A stretch of 64,000 nucleotides of DNA, taken from contig NZ_JODR01000002.1 in NCBI RefSeq assembly GCF_000725885.1, forward strand, positions 124,001 through 188,000, given 5' to 3'. The stretch comes from Streptomyces albus subsp. albus (GTDB lineage Bacteria > Actinomycetota > Actinomycetes > Streptomycetales > Streptomycetaceae). The position numbers and the translations under genes were made by a program. The notes under the pieces were generated by a model. The model saw only the letters and a list, made by a program, of their open reading frames with translations. It did no database searches and was not told the DNA's origin. Positions 51,421 to 61,146 of this stretch are shown here, one piece after another; within the stretch, counting starts at the first letter, position 1; each line of letters opens with the position of its first letter.

Positions 51421-52932
51421 GTGTTCCGGATCACCTGGCCGCTGCACATCGTCAAACGCGTCGTCGCCCTGGTGGCGGTCCTCGCCGTCCTCGGTGTCGC
51501 CGTGCCGCTCACCTACCACTGGTTCGACGAGCGGCGGTCGCGCTGCGCCGACGGTGTCGTCAAGAAGGACGTCAAGAACCACGCGGGCAAGCAGGAGTGC
51601 GTGGGCATCACGGACGGTTCGTTCGCGTTCGCGCCGCATCTGAAGGCGGTCACCGACCGGATCCGGGAGGAGAACAGGAAGGTGACCGACGGCAAGGCGC
51701 CGTGGGTCAGCGTCGCCTACATGACCACGTTCACCCTCACCGACGAGGACAGCAACTCCGACGAGTCGGTGCGGCACGAACTGGAGGGCGCCTATCTGGC
51801 GCAGTACCGGCACAACCGCGGGGACCTGCGGGGTTCCCCGAAGATCCGGCTGCTGATAGCCAACCCCGGCAGCCAGTCCGCGCACTGGCCGGATGTGGTG
51901 GGTGCGCTGGCGGACCGTACGGACGCGCCGGACCGGCTGGTGGCCGTCGCCGGCCTGGGCCCCAGCACGGAGCCGAACAAGCAGGCCCTGCGGACGCTGT
52001 CCCGGCACCGCATCGCGATGGTGGCCAGCACGATGACGGCGACGGACTTCAACGGCATCAAGCGTTTCGTCCGCGTGGCGCCGACCAACGCGGACGAGGC
52101 CCGCGCGGCGGCGGCCTATCTGCGGCGGGAGAAGTACCGTACGGCGGTGGTCGTGCAGGACATCGCCCGCAACAACCGCTACGCGAACACCCTTGGACCC
52201 GCCTTCGAGAAGGCGTTCACCAGCGCGGGCGGCGACCACCGCATCGTCACGGAGGAAGCCCTGACCTTCGATTCGTCGGCCAGCACCGGCTGGGAGAACG
52301 AACTGCGGCTGACCACGGGCCAGTTGTGCACCGCCAAGCCCCAGATCGTGTTCTTCGCCGGACGCGGCCGGCATCTCACCCACTTCCTCGACGCACTCGC
52401 CAACCGGACCTGCACCGGCCACAGGTTCCGCGTCGTCACCGGCGACGACACCACCAATCTGACCCCGCGCGAACTGGAGCGCGCCTACCGCACACAGGTC
52501 GAGGTCCTCTACACGGGGCTCGCCCACCCGGACATGTGGCAGGGCAGCGAGGCCGGACGGCGTGCGGTGTCCGCGGCGACGGCCCGCAAGTTCCGTGAGG
52601 GCGGACTGCTCGACCGCTGGTTCCCCCGGGACACCCGCGACGACGGGCAGGCCATCATGGCGCACGACGCCGTGCTGACGGCGGCCCGCGGCATCGGCAT
52701 GGCCGCCCAGTGGGGCGGCGAGGTCACCGGAGACTCGGTGAGCCGGATGTTCCACAAGATGCACCTGGGCGAGCAGGTGCCCGGCGGCAGCGGCTTCCTG
52801 TCGTTCCGCAACAACGGCGACCCCTACAACAAGGCGGTGCCGATACTGCGGCTGACGGAGAAGAAACGAGCCGAATTCGTGGAGGTCTCCGCACCCCACG
52901 GCACTCCCCCGGGCCCCCGGCGAAAACGCTGA
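51421..52932 (+). CDS. Membrane-tethered type-1 periplasmic-binding-fold protein
   Basis: A 503-aa protein with an uncleaved-looking N-terminal membrane helix (residues about 9-30) and an outside domain like the branched-chain amino acid/LivJ fold (Peripla_BP): CVGITDGSFAFAPHLKAV, VAVAGLGPSTEPNKQALRTL, IAMVASTMTATDF, RRDFGN-like later blocks. It is not a lipoprotein and there are no ABC permease or ATPase genes nearby, so it is not a standard importer. Together with the upstream ATPase-like protein it resembles an extracellular sensor coupled to a cytoplasmic effector. GTG 51421 is 4 nt after the preceding stop. Confidence 0.75.
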   Translation: MFRITWPLHIVKRVVALVAVLAVLGVAVPLTYHWFDERRSRCADGVVKKDVKNHAGKQECVGITDGSFAFAPHLKAVTDRIREENRKVTDGKAPWVSVAYMTTFTLTDEDSNSDESVRHELEGAYLAQYRHNRGDLRGSPKIRLLIANPGSQSAHWPDVVGALADRTDAPDRLVAVAGLGPSTEPNKQALRTLSRHRIAMVASTMTATDFNGIKRFVRVAPTNADEARAAAAYLRREKYRTAVVVQDIARNNRYANTLGPAFEKAFTSAGGDHRIVTEEALTFDSSASTGWENELRLTTGQLCTAKPQIVFFAGRGRHLTHFLDALANRTCTGHRFRVVTGDDTTNLTPRELERAYRTQVEVLYTGLAHPDMWQGSEAGRRAVSAATARKFREGGLLDRWFPRDTRDDGQAIMAHDAVLTAARGIGMAAQWGGEVTGDSVSRMFHKMHLGEQVPGGSGFLSFRNNGDPYNKAVPILRLTEKKRAEFVEVSAPHGTPPGPRRKR

Positions 52933-53055
52933 ACCCGCGCGCGGGCGACCACGGCCGGCGCCTCACTGACCCGACCCGCCCGCCGGACGCCGGCGGGTTC
53001 GGGCCGCCCGAGTACAGGTGCTGGTCGGGTGTCGGCCGGAGGGACCGGAGGAAGA

Positions 53056-53673
53056 ATGCTCACCATCCTGATATCCGTCTTCGCCGTTCTCGTGTCACTG
53101 GGGTCCTTGATCCTCGGATACACGTCCAGCCGCCGCTCCCATATGCCCGTCCTGCAATTCATGTGGGAGAGGAGCCAGGACACCGCGACGCTCGGCACCT
53201 GGTGGCTCGTGAACGTCGGAACGGGCCCGGCCACCAACGTCGTGGTCGCGCAGACGGAGCGGACGGGCCTCACCCAGGGCCTGAACGGTGAGACGTGGTT
53301 CAACCCGGTTCTGGTGCCGTCGATCCCCGTCGGCGGCAGGCTGGACCTGCCATGGCTCGGGGCAACCCGGGGGCTGGGGCGCGGGCTGGGAGCCAGCTAC
53401 ACGGATGTCCAGCGGTACTTCTACACCACCAAATGCGGGGACGACGTCTCCATGTTCTTCATCGGACTGCACCTGCCTCGCCGGCCCCTGCTGCGACTCG
53501 GCGGGGAGAAGGCCGTGAAGACCTGGTGGGACGTGGAGGACGAGCTGGCGGGCCCGCGGTGGTCTCCGGCCACGGTCGCACAACACCGGCGGCGCTGGTG
53601 GCTGGCCCGGCGTTTCGGACTCTGCCGGCGGCTGGGAGGCTGGGCGGACCCCGTCCTCTCCTACGCGCCGTGA
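53056..53673 (+). CDS. N-terminally anchored hypothetical protein
   Basis: A 205-aa protein with one N-terminal membrane helix (MLTILISVFAVLVSLGSLILGY) and a cytoplasmic soluble part containing LVNVGTGPATNVVVAQT and WFNPVLVPSIPVGG, reminiscent of beta-sandwich domains. No known family recognised. ATG 53056 has GGAGG just upstream, and the earlier GTG 53029 does not. It follows the ATPase/sensor pair by 123 nt and may belong to the same region. Confidence 0.7.
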   Translation: MLTILISVFAVLVSLGSLILGYTSSRRSHMPVLQFMWERSQDTATLGTWWLVNVGTGPATNVVVAQTERTGLTQGLNGETWFNPVLVPSIPVGGRLDLPWLGATRGLGRGLGASYTDVQRYFYTTKCGDDVSMFFIGLHLPRRPLLRLGGEKAVKTWWDVEDELAGPRWSPATVAQHRRRWWLARRFGLCRRLGGWADPVLSYAP

Positions 53674-53852
53674 CAGACCCACGTACGCGGTCGGCGGGGC
53701 ATGCCATCGGCCGCTGGGCTCTCCCCTGGTGACAGGGCGGCGGCAAGGGTAGGGTGCGGGAAGCGTCGCGTGCCGGTGGCAGACCGTGTCAGGCATGGAG
53801 GCGCCGGACCGAAGGAGACCGACGATGTACTCGTCGCACCCTTCGTTCTCGC

Positions 53853-54322
53853 GTGACTGAGCGCGAGACGACCAGGCTCGTGGCCTGGAGCCAGGAACTC
53901 CGCCGAGTGCACCACCGACTGCGGGACGCCCTGTCCGTGACCCGCGCATCCCTCGCCGACGGCACCCCGGTGAGGCGGCCACCCGGGAACTGCTGCTGTA
54001 CTGCCACGGCTTCTGCGCAGCTCTCGACCGCCACCACCAAGGCGAGGACCGCACCCTGTTCCCCGCCATCGCGGCGGCGCACCCGCAACTGCGCCCGGTG
54101 CTACGCTCGCTCGAACAGGACCACTCGATGATCGCCCACCTGCTCGGCGGCCTCCGCGAGGCGGTCGACCGGGCCGCGCCGCCCGACGAACTCGACCGCC
54201 ACCTCGAAGGCGTCGCCGCTCTCATGGAGAACCACTTCCGCTACGAGGAACGGCAGTTGCTCACCGTACTGGAAACCCTCGAACTGGCGGCCGGGGCCGA
54301 GGAGATGCTGGGACCGTTGTGA
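53853..54322 (+). pseudogene. Hemerythrin-domain protein with a -1 frameshift
   Basis: Two reading frames together encode a hemerythrin-like four-helix iron protein: frame 1 from GTG 53853 (VTERETTRLVAWSQELRRVH...) to about 53970, then frame 2 ([54 protein letters not shown]) to the stop at 54322. HxxxE and DH iron ligands are intact in the second part. One missing base around 53966-53974 (CCCCGGTGAGG for an expected CCCCGGGTGAGG) restores a 156-aa frame. This may be a true mutation or a sequencing error in a homopolymer. Confidence 0.8.
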
Positions 54323-54465
54323 GGTGCGGCCGGCGCCCGGAGCGGAGGGACCGGCCACCAGGTGCCGGGCCGAATCTCAAGTTCAGCTCTGAATCGGCCG
54401 TCTCGGGGATTGAAACGGTCCGGTGCGAGCAGAAGACCCTCCGCGGCCACGGGGAGGAGCAGCGA

Positions 54466-55296
54466 ATGGACAGGCTGGGCACCGGGATCGGTTGGCGGCC
54501 CGAGATCGCCGACGGCATCGAGGCGCTGCCGGGCATCGACTGGGTCGAGGTCGTCGCGGAGAACATCTGCCCGGGTCATCTGCCCGCGTCACTGGTCCGG
54601 CTGCGGGAACGCGGCACGGTCGTCGTGCCGCACGGCGTGGCGCTCGGTCTCGGGGGTGCCGAGCGCCCCGACCCCGGGCGGCTCGCGGCCCTCGCCGAAC
54701 GTGCCGAGGCACTCGGCGCTCCGCTGGTGACCGAGCACATCGCGTTCGTCCGCGCGGGCGGCGGCACGACGGGGCTGCCGCTGATGGAGGCGGGCCATCT
54801 GCTGCCGGTGCCCCGGACCCGGGACGCGCTGGACGTGCTGTGCGAGAACGTCCGTATCGCGCAGGACGCGCTGCCGGTGCCGCTCGCCGTGGAGAACATC
54901 GCCGCGCTCATCAGCTGGCCCGGCGAGGAGATGAGCGAGGGCGCGTTCCTGGCCGAGCTGGTCGAGCGCACCGGGGTGGGACTGCTGATCGACGTGGCGA
55001 ATCTGCACACCAACCACGTCAACCGGGGTGAGGACCCGGCCGAGGCGCTGGACCGGCTGCCGCTGGAGGCCCTCGCGTACGTGCACGTGGCGGGCGGTGT
55101 GGAGCGGGACGGGGTGTGGCACGACAGCCACGGGCACCCGGTGACGCGGCCCGTGCTGGACGTACTGGAGCAGCTGTGCGCCCGCACGGTGCCGCCGGGG
55201 GTGCTGCTGGAGCGGGACGAGAACTTCCCGCCGGTTGCCGAGCTGGCGGCGGAGCTGGAGTCGATCCGCGCCGTGGTGGGGGGCTCGCGTGTCTGA
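54466..55296 (+). CDS. DUF692 (MNIO) family enzyme
   Basis: A 276-aa TIM-barrel iron enzyme of the multinuclear non-haem iron-dependent oxidative enzyme family (MNIO), which includes MbnB and TglH and modifies cysteine or other residues in peptides. Conserved blocks: [63 protein letters not shown] and [10 protein letters not shown], which supply the metal ligands. ATG 54466 has GGGGAGGAG upstream. It overlaps its partner gene by 8 nt. In relatives a TIGR04222 membrane protein or a Cys-rich precursor is often adjacent; none is visible here. Confidence 0.87.
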   Translation: MDRLGTGIGWRPEIADGIEALPGIDWVEVVAENICPGHLPASLVRLRERGTVVVPHGVALGLGGAERPDPGRLAALAERAEALGAPLVTEHIAFVRAGGGTTGLPLMEAGHLLPVPRTRDALDVLCENVRIAQDALPVPLAVENIAALISWPGEEMSEGAFLAELVERTGVGLLIDVANLHTNHVNRGEDPAEALDRLPLEALAYVHVAGGVERDGVWHDSHGHPVTRPVLDVLEQLCARTVPPGVLLERDENFPPVAELAAELESIRAVVGGSRV

Positions 55297-55669
55297 GGCC
55301 GCACGGCAGCGGGTGGGACGGGCGCAGGCGGAACTGCTGGCGGCGCTGGTCGCGGCGGGACCGGTGCCGGCCGGGTTCGACACCCGGCGGCTGGAGATCC
55401 AGGCGCGGGCGTTGCGGGCCAAGCGGGCGGACGTCGTCGCCAAGGTGGCGCCCGAGCTGCCGCAGATTCTGGGGGCCGCCGAGTACCGCAGGCTGTTCGC
55501 GGCGTACGCCACGGGGCGGCCACTGACGGGGAACCACCGGTGGGACGCGCTGGACTTCGCCGCGTACGCGCTGCGCCACGGGCGTCTCCCCCGCCGGGTG
55601 CGCAAACCCCTCAAGAGCTGGCGCGCTCACCGGCTGGGTCCCGCTCCGCCGGGCGGCTCGGCCGCTTAG
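55289..55669 (+). CDS. SCO6045-type partner of the DUF692 enzyme
   Basis: A 126-aa helical, Arg/Ala-rich protein ([32 protein letters not shown] pattern, residues about 29-59; [28 protein letters not shown]). It matches the partner found directly downstream of DUF692 in Streptomyces as I recall. By analogy with MbnC/TglI it may bind the peptide substrate. Starts at GTG 55289 inside the enzyme gene. Confidence 0.75.
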   Translation: MSEAARQRVGRAQAELLAALVAAGPVPAGFDTRRLEIQARALRAKRADVVAKVAPELPQILGAAEYRRLFAAYATGRPLTGNHRWDALDFAAYALRHGRLPRRVRKPLKSWRAHRLGPAPPGGSAA

Positions 55670-55779
55670 CCGCCCCCGCGGAGGGCGTACTGCGGGCCGT
55701 ACGGGGGGTGGCGGGGCGACACCCGAGGCCGCTGCTTTACATCGGCTTATCAGCGGTTGAGCATCCGATATGAACGGCG

Positions 55780-57417
55780 GTGCCCGTGGCACGGCCGAAG
55801 GAGCGGCGGCCAGGGAGCCTTACTGTGCGAGCAGCGGTCTTTTCGACGGTCGGGGCCCTGGCTCTGACGGCGGTCCCGATGGGGCCGGCGGTGGCCCGGG
55901 AGACGGTGTCCGAGCCGGTGGGCGTCGCCCGCGCGGCGGCCGAAGCCGCGGCGGCCGGCGTCCAGTGGCGCAAGTGCCCCGCCGTGGAGCGGCTGCCCCA
56001 GCCGGTGGAGTGCGGCACCGTGCGGGTGCCCGTCGACTACACCGACCCGGGCGGGAAGCACATCCGGCTCACCGTCAGCCGGGCCCGCGCCACCGGTCCG
56101 GCCGCCGAACGGCTCGGCCCGCTGCTCTACAACCCGGGCGGGCCCGGCGGCAACGGAATGAGCTTCCCGCTCTACAAGAGGCTGGGCGGGCTGTGGAAGC
56201 GGCTGAACGCCCGCTACGACCTGATCGGGTGGGCACCGCGCGGGGTGGGCCGCTCCGATCCGCTCTCGTGCCAGGACCCGCACGAGTTCGTGAAGGGGCC
56301 CAACCCCGCACCCCGCCACCCCTCGCCGGCGTTCAAGGAGGCGATGCGGAAGAAGGCCGCGGCCTACGCAGAGGGCTGCGCGGCGGCCCAGCCCGACCGG
56401 CTGCGCCACTACACGACGCCGAACAACGCACGCGACCTGGACGTCCTGCGGGCAGCGCTCGGCCGGCCGAAACTCACCTACATGGGTGTCTCGTACGGCA
56501 CCTACATCGGATCGGTGTACGCGACGCTCTTCCCCGGCCATGTGCGCCGGATGGTGCTGGACAGCGTCGTCGACCCGTCGCCGGACCAGATCTGGTACCG
56601 GGCCAACCTCACGCAGAACCATGCCTTCGAACGCCGCTGGGAGGACTGGAAGCGGTGGGTGGCGGAGCACGACGGCACCTACCGGCTGGGGCGGACGGCC
56701 GAGCAGGTGCAGGCGTCGTTCGACAGGGCGATGGCGGCCGTGGAACGCGAGCCGGCCGGCGGGACGGTGGGGCAGAAGGAGCTGGTGGCCACGTTCCTGA
56801 CCACCGGTTACGCGGACTCGACGTGGGCGCCGCACGCCAAGGTGCTCTCCGAGTTCCTCGCCGGGGACCCCAAGCCGCTGGTGCGGATCGCCGCTCCGCG
56901 GACGGCGAAGGCGGTGAGCGAGGAGAACGGCAACGCCGTCTACAACGCGGTCGAGTGCCAGGACGCGCCCTGGCCCCGCCAGTGGGCCCGCTGGGACGCC
57001 GACAACACGGCCTCCGCCGCCCTCGCCCCGTTCAACACGTGGGAGAACGCCTGGATGAACCTGCCGTGCGCCTACTGGAAGACCGAGCCGGCCCGCCCCA
57101 TGGAGGTGCGCACCCGGCCGGGGCAGCTGCCGCCGGTGCTCCTGGTGGCCGCCACCCGGGACGCGGCCACCCCCTATGAGGGGGCGGTGGAGACCCAGCG
57201 CAGGCTGGCGGGGTCGTCGCTGGTGACCGAGCGCGGGGCGGGCAACCACGGGGTGAGCGGCGGCAACCGGTGCGTGGACGCCCATGTGGAACGGTACCTG
57301 CTGACGGGCAGGACCCCCGGCGACCGTGCGGAGTGCGCCGCCCGCCCGGAACCGGTGCCGGGCGGGCGGCAGACGGCGCAGGCCAAGCCGGTCTCCAACG
57401 CGCGGGCCGCCCGCTGA
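55780..57417 (+). CDS. Secreted S33 alpha/beta-hydrolase, tripeptidyl-aminopeptidase-like
   Basis: A 545-aa exported peptidase. A signal segment (VRAAVFSTVGALALTAVPMGPAVA region, residues about 16-39) is followed by the TAP-like hydrolase fold: NPGGPGGNG oxyanion loop, nucleophile in MGVSYGTYIG, aspartate in AATRDAATP, histidine in ERGAGNHGV. Streptomyces relatives release tripeptides from protein N-termini. GTG 55780 is the assigned start; GTG 55786 is possible. The convergent hemQ ends only 4 nt after it, with no terminator between. Confidence 0.9.
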   Translation: MPVARPKERRPGSLTVRAAVFSTVGALALTAVPMGPAVARETVSEPVGVARAAAEAAAAGVQWRKCPAVERLPQPVECGTVRVPVDYTDPGGKHIRLTVSRARATGPAAERLGPLLYNPGGPGGNGMSFPLYKRLGGLWKRLNARYDLIGWAPRGVGRSDPLSCQDPHEFVKGPNPAPRHPSPAFKEAMRKKAAAYAEGCAAAQPDRLRHYTTPNNARDLDVLRAALGRPKLTYMGVSYGTYIGSVYATLFPGHVRRMVLDSVVDPSPDQIWYRANLTQNHAFERRWEDWKRWVAEHDGTYRLGRTAEQVQASFDRAMAAVEREPAGGTVGQKELVATFLTTGYADSTWAPHAKVLSEFLAGDPKPLVRIAAPRTAKAVSEENGNAVYNAVECQDAPWPRQWARWDADNTASAALAPFNTWENAWMNLPCAYWKTEPARPMEVRTRPGQLPPVLLVAATRDAATPYEGAVETQRRLAGSSLVTERGAGNHGVSGGNRCVDAHVERYLLTGRTPGDRAECAARPEPVPGGRQTAQAKPVSNARAAR

Positions 57418-57421
57418 CCCG

Positions 57422-58138
57422 TCAGGCCAGGCCTGCCACCAGTTCGGCCACCGGCTTGCGGCGGCCGGTGAAGAAGGGGATCTCCTCACGGACGTGCAGC
57501 CGCGCCTCGGAGCCGCGCAGGTGCCGCATCAGGTCGACGATGCGGTACAGCTCGTCGGCCTCGAAGGCGAGGATCCACTCGTAGTCGCCCAGCGAGAAGG
57601 ACGGCACCGTGTTGGCCCGTACGTCGGGGAAGCCGCGGGCCATCTTGCCGTGGTCGGCGAGCATCTTGCGGCGCTCCTCGTCGGGCAGCAGGTACCACTC
57701 GTAGGAGCGCACGAAGGGGTAGACGCTCACGTAGGAGCGGGGCTCCTCGTCGGCGAGGAACGCGGGGATGTGCGACTTGTTGAACTCGGCGGGGCGGTGC
57801 AGCGCCATGTTCGACCAGACGGGCTCCAGCGCGCGGCCCAGCTTGGTGCGGCGGAAGCGGTTGTAGGCGTCCTGGAGGGCGTCGGACTCCTCGGAGTGCC
57901 ACCAGATCATCACGTCCGCGTCGGCCCGCATCCCGGAGACGTCGTAGGTGCCGCGTACGACGACGTCCTTGGCGGCGAGCTGCGCGAACAGTTCCCCGAC
58001 CTCGTCGGCGTAGCCGGTGCGGTCCTCGGGCAGCACGTCGCGCAGCTTGAAGACGGACCAGAGGGTGTAGCGGATGACCTCGTTGAGGTCCTTGGCCTTC
58101 TTGCCCGCGTTGGGGGCCTTGTGCGGTGCCTCAGTCAT
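57422..58138 (-). CDS. hemQ: Coproheme decarboxylase, HemQ (chlorite-dismutase-like)
   Basis: Converts iron-coproporphyrin III to protohaem by peroxide-dependent decarboxylation, the last step of the coproporphyrin-dependent haem pathway of actinomycetes and Firmicutes. The 238-aa protein has [34 protein letters not shown] (catalytic Tyr region) and [16 protein letters not shown] with the haem-ligating histidine. It is 19 nt after hemY, in one operon. Confidence 0.95.
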   Translation of the reverse strand: MTEAPHKAPNAGKKAKDLNEVIRYTLWSVFKLRDVLPEDRTGYADEVGELFAQLAAKDVVVRGTYDVSGMRADADVMIWWHSEESDALQDAYNRFRRTKLGRALEPVWSNMALHRPAEFNKSHIPAFLADEEPRSYVSVYPFVRSYEWYLLPDEERRKMLADHGKMARGFPDVRANTVPSFSLGDYEWILAFEADELYRIVDLMRHLRGSEARLHVREEIPFFTGRRKPVAELVAGLA

Positions 58139-58157
58139 GGCTCTCTTCTCACCGTTC

Positions 58158-59561
58158 TCACTCGTCGTCCTCCCCCGCCCGGGGGGAGGGGGTCGTGGTC
58201 AGGACGCGGTCGGCGGCCCGCCGGCCGCCGGCGACGCAGGCGGGGATGCCCACGCCCTCGTACACGGCGCCGGCCACGGCCAGTCCGGGCACGGCGGCGA
58301 CGGCTTCCTGGATGCCGGCCACCCGCTCCAGATGGCCGACCGGGTACTGCGGCAGCCCCCGGCGCCAGCGGGTGACGAGGCTGTCGACGGGACGCGCGTC
58401 CAGGCCGGTGGCGGCGCGCAGGTCGCGCAGCGACAGTTCGACCAGGTCGGCGTCGTCCCGCTCCAGCACCCGGCTCTCGCCGATGCGGCCGAGCGAGGTG
58501 CGCAGCACGTACAGCGAGGGGTCCTGCGCGGCCACCCAGTCCCATTTGGTGCCGGAGAAGGTGGCGGCCTTGATGGCCCGCCCGTCGACCGGGGGCACCA
58601 GGAAGCCGCTGCCGGCCGGCAGGCCTTCGGCGTCGGAACGGCGGAAGGCGAGGGTGACCAGCGCCATCGACGCGTACTCGACGCGGTCGAGCGCGGCGGC
58701 GGCCGACGGCGCGTGCGCGGCCAGCAGCCCGGGGGCGGGCGCGGCCAGCACCACGGCGTCGGCGTGGATCACCTCCTGCTCGGTGACGGCGGCCCAGCGC
58801 GGGCCCTGCGCCGGCCGGACCAGTTCGAGGACGGGGGTCCGCAGCCGGATGTCGGCGCCCTTGGCGGCGCAGGCGTCGGCGACGGCGCCGGGCAGCCGGC
58901 CGATGCCGCCCTCGATGCCCAGGAAGACCGGTCCGGGCGGCGCCAGCGTGGCGGCGGCGCGCTGCTGCACCGCGCGCACCCCGGCCAGCAGGGACCGTTC
59001 GCTGCGGGCGGCCTCGTACAGCTGGGGGACCGCGGCCCGCATGGAGATCCGGTAGGCGTCACCGGCGTAGACGCCGCCGAGCAGCGGTTCGACGAGCCGG
59101 TCGACGACCTCGCGGCCGAGCCGCCGCGCGACGTACTCGCCCACGGCCACGTCCTCACCGATCTCGGTGCGCGGCAGCCGGTCGTCGTCCGCGATCCGCG
59201 CCAGCCCCTCCGGCGAGAGCACCCCGTCGAGGGCGGCCGGGTCGCCGGGCACGCCCATCACGTGCCCCTTCGGCATCGGTCGCACGGCGCCGCGCGTCCA
59301 GATCGCGCCACCGGCCACGGTCGGCGGCCGGAGCTGTTCGCCGAGCCCGACGGCGCGGGCCAGCTCCACCGCCTCCGGGCGGCGCGCCAGCAGCGACTCG
59401 GCACCCAGATCGACGGCCACCGTCCCCGCGATGCTGCCGGTACGCAGCTTGCCGCCGAGCCGGTCCGTGGCCTCCAGCAGAGTGACCCGCGCGCCGTTGA
59501 CCAGCAGGTGGTGCGCGGCGGACAGCCCGGAGATGCCGCCTCCGATGACAAGTACGTGCAT
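58158..59561 (-). CDS. hemY: Coproporphyrinogen III oxidase (HemY/CgoX)
   Basis: FAD enzyme that oxidises coproporphyrinogen III to coproporphyrin III, the substrate of the ferrochelatase in the same pathway as HemQ. The 467-aa protein has the FAD motif [15 protein letters not shown] at the N-terminus, [14 protein letters not shown], and [18 protein letters not shown] plus the C-terminal [17 protein letters not shown] 59561 is preceded by GAGACT 6 nt upstream, so the mRNA may be leaderless. Cotranscribed with hemQ. Confidence 0.95.
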   Translation of the reverse strand: MHVLVIGGGISGLSAAHHLLVNGARVTLLEATDRLGGKLRTGSIAGTVAVDLGAESLLARRPEAVELARAVGLGEQLRPPTVAGGAIWTRGAVRPMPKGHVMGVPGDPAALDGVLSPEGLARIADDDRLPRTEIGEDVAVGEYVARRLGREVVDRLVEPLLGGVYAGDAYRISMRAAVPQLYEAARSERSLLAGVRAVQQRAAATLAPPGPVFLGIEGGIGRLPGAVADACAAKGADIRLRTPVLELVRPAQGPRWAAVTEQEVIHADAVVLAAPAPGLLAAHAPSAAAALDRVEYASMALVTLAFRRSDAEGLPAGSGFLVPPVDGRAIKAATFSGTKWDWVAAQDPSLYVLRTSLGRIGESRVLERDDADLVELSLRDLRAATGLDARPVDSLVTRWRRGLPQYPVGHLERVAGIQEAVAAVPGLAVAGAVYEGVGIPACVAGGRRAADRVLTTTPSPRAGEDDE

Positions 59562-59691
59562 ATGGGCAGTCTCGCAGAGCGCCGATCCGTGCATAACGTT
59601 GGCCCTGTTCGCGGGTCTGTAAAGGTGACGGCGATGATGCGCGGGGCACCTGCCCCGGCACGCGGCCGGGTACGGCGAAGGGAGCGTGGGC

Positions 59692-61092
59692 ATGGCAGCG
59701 CGGCGGATGGTGGTCATCGGCGGAGATGCGACGGGGATGTCCGCCGCCTCCCAGGCACGGCGGCTGAAGAAACCGGACGAGCTGGAGATCGTGGCCTTCG
59801 AGCGGGGCCGCTTCTCCTCCTACTCGGCCTGCGGCATCCCCTATTGGGTGGGCGGTGACGTGACCGAGCGCGACGCGTTGATCGCCCGCTCCCCCGAGGA
59901 GCACCGCTCACGCGACATCGACCTGCGGATGCGCACCGAGGCGGTGGAGCTGGACGTGCCCGGCCAGCGGGTGCGGGTGCGCGAGGAGACGGGCGGCGAG
60001 CACTGGGTGGGCTACGACGAGCTGGTGCTGGCCACCGGCGCCGTCCCGGTCCGCCCGCCGCTGCCCGGCATCGACGCCGAGGGCGTGCACGGGGTGCAGA
60101 CGCTGGAGGACGGGCAGCGGCTCATCGACGCCCTGGAGCAGCGGGTGGAGTCCGGCGGGGCTCCCCGGGCCGAGGGCGGGGAAGCACGCCGGGCCGTCGT
60201 CGTCGGCGCCGGTTACATCGGGGTGGAGATGGCGGAGGCGTTCGTCAAACGCGGCTACTCGGTCACGGTGCTGGAGAAGGGCGAGCAACCGATGTCCACC
60301 CTGGACCCCGACATGGGGGCGCTGGTGCACGAGGCGATGTGCGGGCTCGGCATCGAGACGGTGCTGGGTGCCGCCGTCACCGAGATCCGCACCGACGCGC
60401 AGGGGCGGGCCCGCGCCGTGGTCACCGAGGACGCCGAGTACCCGGCGGACGTGGTGGTGCTCGGGCTCGGAGTCCGCCCGGCCACGGAGCTGGCACGGGA
60501 GGCGGGGCTCCCGCTGGGCGAGTCCGGCGGGCTGCGCACCGATCTGGCGATGCGGGTGCGCGGCCACGAGAACATCTGGGCCGGCGGCGACTGCGTGGAA
60601 GTGCTCAACCTCGTCTCGGGCCGCCCCCAGCACGTGGCGCTGGGCACACACGCCAACAAGCACGGCCAGATCATCGGCGCCAACATCGGCGGCGGCTACG
60701 CCACCTTCCCCGGCGTGGTGGGCACGGCCGTCAGCAAGGTGTGCGATCTGGAGATCGCCCGCACCGGGCTGCTGGAGGCGCAGGCCGCCGCGGTGGGGCT
60801 GCGCTTCGAGAGCGTACTGATCAAGTCCACGACCCGGGCGGGCTACTACCCGGGCACGGCGCCCATCCACGTGAAGATGATCGCCGAGCTCCGTTCGGGC
60901 CGGCTGCTCGGCGTGCAGATCGTCGGCCGGGAACACGCGGGCAAACGCGTGGACATCGCGGCCGTGGCCCTCCACGCGGGCATGACGGTCGAGCAGATGA
61001 CCTGCCTCGACCTGGGGTACGCCCCGCCTTTCAGCCCGGTGTGGGATCCGGTGCTGGTGGCCGCCAGAAAAGCGGCGGCGGCCGTGCGGTGA
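59692..61092 (+). CDS. CoA-disulfide reductase/NADH oxidase-like FAD enzyme
   Basis: A 466-aa FAD/NAD(P)H oxidoreductase: VVIGGDATGMSAASQARR, the active-site SACGIPYWVGGD with its single redox cysteine, NAD motif VVGAGYIGVEMAEAF, and the C-terminal rhodanese-less dimerization domain. This single-cysteine form is typical of CoA-disulfide reductases and persulfide reductases (CoADR/Npsr). In Streptomyces it lies beside haem genes. The substrate is not certain. ATG 59692 preferred over GTG 59686 by ribosome-site spacing. Confidence 0.87.
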   Translation: MAARRMVVIGGDATGMSAASQARRLKKPDELEIVAFERGRFSSYSACGIPYWVGGDVTERDALIARSPEEHRSRDIDLRMRTEAVELDVPGQRVRVREETGGEHWVGYDELVLATGAVPVRPPLPGIDAEGVHGVQTLEDGQRLIDALEQRVESGGAPRAEGGEARRAVVVGAGYIGVEMAEAFVKRGYSVTVLEKGEQPMSTLDPDMGALVHEAMCGLGIETVLGAAVTEIRTDAQGRARAVVTEDAEYPADVVVLGLGVRPATELAREAGLPLGESGGLRTDLAMRVRGHENIWAGGDCVEVLNLVSGRPQHVALGTHANKHGQIIGANIGGGYATFPGVVGTAVSKVCDLEIARTGLLEAQAAAVGLRFESVLIKSTTRAGYYPGTAPIHVKMIAELRSGRLLGVQIVGREHAGKRVDIAAVALHAGMTVEQMTCLDLGYAPPFSPVWDPVLVAARKAAAAVR

Positions 61093-61097
61093 GCGCA

Positions 61098-61140
61098 CGC
61101 ACCGGGGGCGGCCGTCACCGTAGGGCCGCCCCCGGGTGCG
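61098..61140. terminator. Terminator between the FAD enzyme gene and hemE
   Basis: Long GC hairpin: 11-bp core 61103-61113 with 61124-61134, extended by five pairs after a one-base bulge. Located between two convergent stop codons (61092 and 61147). Confidence 0.75.
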
Positions 61141-61146
61141 GGAGAG

